A model generated the notes under the pieces. That model was not told the DNA's origin and did not search any database. It worked only from the letters and a program-made list of their open reading frames with translations. Source: an uncultured Verrucomicrobiae bacterium (lineage in GTDB: Bacteria; Verrucomicrobiota; Verrucomicrobiia; Palsa-1439). From it: DNA of 19,884 bases. Shown in pieces: positions 17,191-19,884 of this stretch. The position numbers and the translations under genes are program-made. Numbering within the stretch: position 1 is the first letter of the stretch; every line of letters begins with the position of its first letter. The DNA is taken from assembly GCA_937927265.1 (NCBI GenBank), contig CALBCO010000271.1:1-19884 (forward strand). The letters are read 5' to 3'.

Positions 17191-18308
17191 ACTTCTTGAA
17201 GCCGCTCTCCAACGCGCTGCCGCACGTCTTGACCAGTCGTTTATTGCTGACGCTGCGCTCCGGGAGAAGCTGGCCTATGTTATTGGTTGCCCCAGTAATC
17301 GCGCCGGCGCGCGTTTCCTCATGGCCTGTGCGCTCGCCAAGATGGATGTCCCGAAGCTGGAACATCCGCAAGCCGTTCATCGAGGTCTATACCGGCGCGG
17401 CGAAGAAGAACGCCTATTCCGGACGCGGCTACGATGAGCAGTACATTTTCGACATCATTCAACGTTACCGACTGCCATGCAGCCCCACGACGGCGTTTCT
17501 CACTCCCGGCTTCCGCACCAAGAACGTCGTCCTCACCAAAGACCAGAAGTTGCGCGGTCGCCCTGCCGAAATGTACGAGCACATCTTGGACATTCTGGAT
17601 GCCGTTCACCGGGGCAAATTGACCGCGCGCGAGGTTCTCGATGAATCAGTCCGCTTGCTGTTGGTCGAGCGCAATCAGCGAAAGAAGAGGTTGGAGACGT
17701 TGCTGGAAGGTTTGCGGAAAGATGCCAGCGAACTGCCGCTTTCATCCGAGGACATTGTGCGTCTGATTGAGCAACACTTGCAGTGCAAACACGCCAGCCG
17801 ACTGCCCGTGCTGATCGTTGCTGCTGCTTACCGGGCTGCCGCCGAGAAACTTGGCGAGAAAATTCTTCGTCTGAATCCGCACAATGCCGCTGACAAACAG
17901 ACCGGCGCGCTCGGCGACGTGGAAATCACCTTGCTGGGCGACGACAAAGTTGTGACCACCTACGAAATGAAGGACAAGATCGTCACGAAGGGCGACATTG
18001 ACATCGCCATCGAGAAGATCGTGAATGGCACCGGCATTCAGAACTACATCTTCATCACCACCGAGCCGATTGATCCGGAAGTTCGTGCCTACGCCACCGC
18101 GCAGTACGCCGAACTTGGCGGCATCGAGATTGCCATCCTCGACTGCCTGTCCTTCCTGCGCCACTTCCTCCATTTATTCCACCGCATTCGCGCAGATTTC
18201 CTCAACCGGTATCAAGACTTGGTCCTGAGTGAACCTGATAGCGGCGTCAACCAAGCCTTGAAAGAAGCCTTCCTCGCTTTGCGAAAAGCGGCAGAAGCAA
18301 CAGAGTGA
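17165..18308 (+). pseudogene. Putative type II restriction endonuclease with a +1 frame break near 17361
   Basis: ATG 17165 lies inside the end of the methyltransferase gene and reads MTTNKDCSKLLEAALQRAA, on through SNRAGARFLMACALAKMDVPKL. At 17358-17364 the bases GGAACAT contain one base more than expected. Dropping one A gives DIRKPFIEVYTG, and the frame then runs to TGA 18306-18308. The later part has SGRGYDEQYIFDII, CSPTTAFLTPGF, SRLPVLIVAAAYRAAAEKLG and GALGDVEITLLGDD followed by TYEMKDK. The D...(E)xK pattern (GDVE then YEMK) marks a PD-(D/E)XK nuclease. The restored length is about 380 residues. I recognise the pattern as that of restriction enzymes accompanying methyltransferases but cannot name the family. 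From TTG/ATG starts in the main frame (17196), the first 55 residues would be unrelated out-of-frame sequence, so as written the enzyme lacks its N-terminus. Confidence 0.7.
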
Positions 18309-18561
18309 ATCTGTGACTGGGTAGTGCGGGTAATATTCACCAAACCGATCGCACGTCAGTCGGCTGAAGTGCTGGTTTGCCGGAAGGGGGGATGAAGTTG
18401 GCCGGTGATTCCGCAGCCGATCCAATCGCAAGGCAGCCAGCGCGGGTTGGCGCCGGTGATTCGGCGTTTCTTCCCGCCAGAGGCGGGCGAGGCTGTGCAT
18501 CGGAACGGCTGGTCGTCGTTGCCTTTCGGCGGGTTTGCTGGCATAGTGGGAGCGGTCAAAC
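18309..18561. other. Gap of 253 bases between the second R-M pair and hicBA
   Basis: No convincing gene. The 11-mer GCCGGTGATTC occurs twice (18401 and 18452). One plus-strand frame reads smoothly for about 50 residues (LAPVIRRFFPPEAGEAVHRN, then GWSSLPFGGFAGIVGA) and runs into the hicB start, so a remnant of an unrecognised gene is possible. The hicBA promoter should lie here but no good boxes stand out. Confidence 0.4.
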
Positions 18562-18771
18562 ATGAAACGCGAATTCAATGTCATCATCGAGCGTGACGCG
18601 GAGGGGTACTATGTGGCGCGGGTGCCCGAACTCCGCGGTTGCCACACCCAAGCCAAATCGCTGGACACGCTGATAAAGCGCATCCGGGAAGCTATTGCGC
18701 TCTGTTTGGAGGTCGAGGGTGAAGCTCAATCGGCCGGTGAGTTCGTTGGCGTGCAGCGGATCACGGTCTGA
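18562..18771 (+). CDS. hicB: HicB-family antitoxin
   Basis: 69 residues. The partial RNase H-like fold of HicB is recognisable from FNVIIERDAEGYYVARVPELRGCHTQAKSLDTLIKRIREAIALCLE. In this family the protein binds and blocks the HicA RNase and often represses its own operon. There is no room for a C-terminal ribbon-helix-helix or HTH DNA-binding domain, so this is the short form of the antitoxin. GGGAG at 18548-18552 is 9 bases from the ATG. hicA starts 2 bases after its stop, so the two are one unit, here in antitoxin-first order. Confidence 0.88.
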   Translation: MKREFNVIIERDAEGYYVARVPELRGCHTQAKSLDTLIKRIREAIALCLEVEGEAQSAGEFVGVQRITV

Positions 18772-18773
18772 GT

Positions 18774-18998
18774 ATGCCACGTCTGCCCCGATTGCGCGGA
18801 CGTGAGATTATCGCCGCCCTTCGTGCGGCTGGCTTCGTGGTCGTCCGCGTCAAAGGTAGCCACCATTTCCTCAAGCATCCCGACGGACGCTGCACCGTAG
18901 TTCCTGTTCACGCCGGTGAAACCATCGGCCCCGGCCTGCTGAAAAGCATCCTTGATGATGCCGAGTTGACGGTTGAACAGTTCATCGAACTGCTTTGA
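18774..18998 (+). CDS. hicA: HicA-family mRNA-interferase toxin
   Basis: 74 residues, a normal HicA length. The dsRBD-like fold shows as LRGREIIAALRAAGFVVVRVKGSHHFLKHPDGRCTVVPVHAGETIGPGLLKSILDDAEL. The catalytic His lies in GSHHFLKH. HicA cleaves mRNAs independently of codon context when HicB is degraded. With only two bases between the genes, translation is likely coupled. The pair sits behind two R-M modules, a typical defence and stabilisation setting, and could help hold the inserted region in the chromosome. Confidence 0.9.
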   Translation: MPRLPRLRGREIIAALRAAGFVVVRVKGSHHFLKHPDGRCTVVPVHAGETIGPGLLKSILDDAELTVEQFIELL

Positions 18999-18999
18999 C

Positions 19000-19160
19000 G
19001 TGACTGCTGCCACACTCCGTTGCGAACTTCGCCGGCAAGCCGACCCGCAACGCGCCGTCATCTTCCAACGCTTCTTCAAGACGGGGCCGGGTGAGTATGG
19101 CGAAGGGGACCGGTTCATCGGGTTGAACGTGCCGCAGGTTCGGCGGTTGTTCAACCTTCG
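19000..19160 (+). pseudogene. DNA alkylation repair protein (AlkD-like), N-terminal fragment
   Basis: GTG 19000, one base after the hicA stop, reads VTAATLRCELRRQADPQRAV, then FFKTGPGEYGEGDRFIGLNVPQVRRL. FFKTGPGEYGEGD and GLNVPQVR are the hallmark start of AlkD-type HEAT-like DNA glycosylases, which remove alkylated purines. After about 50 residues the similarity stops abruptly, where a normal AlkD would go on for about 170 more. The frame stays open but enters sequence that is coding on the other strand. So this is a truncated gene, or one side of an artificial join. Confidence 0.65.
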
Positions 19161-19164
19161 ATGT

Positions 19165-19296
19165 TTATCCGTCCAGCAGATCTATGGCGGATTCGAGCTT
19201 GGCGCGGATGTTGGCGAGGCGGATGGGGTCGGTGACAGGCAGGGCGCCGTGGTCTTGGACGTAGAAGGTGTCAACCGCCGCGCCTACCTCAAAAGT
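19165..19296 (-). pseudogene. C-terminal fragment of a GlnD-like PII uridylyltransferase (ACT domain)
   Basis: On the minus strand the frame reads TFEVGAAVDTFYVQDHGALP, then VTDPIRLANIRAKLESAIDLLDG and TAA at 19167-19165. The pattern (A)VDTFYV-D...LxxIRxxLxxAI is that of the last ACT domain of [protein-PII] uridylyltransferase, which senses glutamine and modifies PII. Only about 43 residues are present; the similarity ends upstream near 19296, where the kinase-like sequence begins on the other strand. A short match, so the name is probable rather than certain. Confidence 0.5.
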
Positions 19297-19884
19297 GGGC
19301 AGGTGGCACTGTTGGATTTTGGCAATGTGGCCAGCTTTGACCCGCGCACCCAGGGGTTAATTACCGAATTACTGCTGGCGTTGGTGATGTTGGAACCCCG
19401 GCGCTGTGTGCAGTTAACCTTGGAATTGTCGGAATCGCCGCGCCCGGATGACCTGAACCAGTTGGAGCAGGATTTCAGTCGTTTGTTGCGCCGTTATTAC
19501 CCCCGCAGTTTGGGGCAGGTGAATTTTGGGCAACTACTGGGGGAAATTTTGGAAACGGCGCGCCAGAACCGGGTGCGGTTGCCGGGGAGCATGGGGATTC
19601 TCGCGCGCACGTTGGCCTATTTGGAGGGGATCGGGCGGGAACTCGACCCCCAGTTTGACCTGGTGGGGGAAATGCGCCCTTTGATGGGACAACTGTTGCA
19701 GCGGCAATTTTTGGGTACGGATGGGATGGCGGCGCTCTGGCAAACGGCTTTGGATTTGCGTTCTCTGTCGTTGGATTCGCCCCGGCAGGTGGATTTGTTG
19801 CTGCAACGTCTCAATTCGGAAAATTTGCGTTGGCAGGTGAATATCACGGATATTGAATTGCTGCAACGGGCGGTGGATACGGCG
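19285..19884 (+). CDS. ABC1/AarF/UbiB-family kinase-like protein, internal fragment (runs off window end)
   Basis: About 200 residues, open to the right edge. YLKSGQVALLDFGNVASFDP matches the metal-binding DFG region of ABC1/UbiB atypical kinases, whose members support quinone biosynthesis or lipid homeostasis. It is followed by the helical LITELLLALVMLEPRRCVQL, NFGQLLGEILETARQNRVRL and MGILARTLAYLEGIGRELDP, the usual C-lobe order. The ATP-binding N-lobe is missing because the sequence before it belongs to another gene on the other strand. Leucine is coded by TTG in about 23 of 41 cases, unlike gyrA/gyrB, where CTC and CTG dominate, so this segment probably comes from a different genome, perhaps cyanobacterial. 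Confidence 0.65.

Noticed and set aside
17165..18308. Assignment of the second endonuclease to the SacI family
   Set aside because: I considered it from memory of neighbour patterns, but the motifs I recall for SacI-type enzymes are not present, so no family is named.
18726..19154. 142-codon minus-strand open frame opposite hicA and the AlkD fragment
   Set aside because: It is antisense to a clear HicA and an AlkD-type start and has no family features of its own.

Overview
The window looks like a piece of a Verrucomicrobia-like (PVC group) genome, probably a metagenome-derived contig. The grounds are a PQQ-repeat protein next to a secreted sulfatase, a DoxX / Tat-exported Gfo-Idh-MocA oxidoreductase / ThuA cluster, and GC-rich imperfect palindromes between genes. 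This taxonomic reading is inference, since no rRNA or ribosomal protein gene is present.

Layout. (1) 1-2100, plus strand: the end of a PQQ-type beta-propeller protein, then a sulfatase gene cut by an in-frame TAG six codons after its catalytic Cys. (2) 2130-3541: an insertion sequence with perfect 20-bp terminal inverted repeats. Its minus-strand transposase is split by two frame changes, the first exactly at a dnaX-like A_AAA_AAG slippery heptamer. (3) 3564-6679, minus strand: doxX-like membrane protein, Gfo/Idh/MocA oxidoreductase and ThuA-domain protein, a likely sugar-catabolism cluster. (4) 6822-8088, minus strand: an Rrf2 regulator with a good promoter overlapped by a palindrome, a MoaD/CysO-type sulfur carrier, and two small damaged or doubtful ORFs. 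(5) 8228-18998, plus strand: gyrB and gyrA separated by a HEPN protein, an SPPY-type DNA methyltransferase and a putative restriction endonuclease. gyrA is followed directly by a second methyltransferase/endonuclease pair and a hicBA toxin-antitoxin pair. (6) 18999-19884: three abutting gene fragments in conflicting orientations (AlkD-like 5' end, GlnD-like 3' end, ABC1/UbiB-like kinase piece). Codon use changes sharply in the last one.

The main biological point is the gyrase locus. Two restriction-modification modules bracket gyrA, and the first is stitched together by ATGA and TAATG overlaps, so transcription of gyrA probably has to pass through it. The first module looks intact. In the second, both genes need a frame change to give a full-length protein, which suggests decay (or sequence errors). 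gyrA and gyrB themselves are intact over about 5 kb, so broken accessory genes are not simply explained by a uniformly poor sequence.

The right end is best treated as a possible assembly chimera until reads across 19150-19300 are checked.
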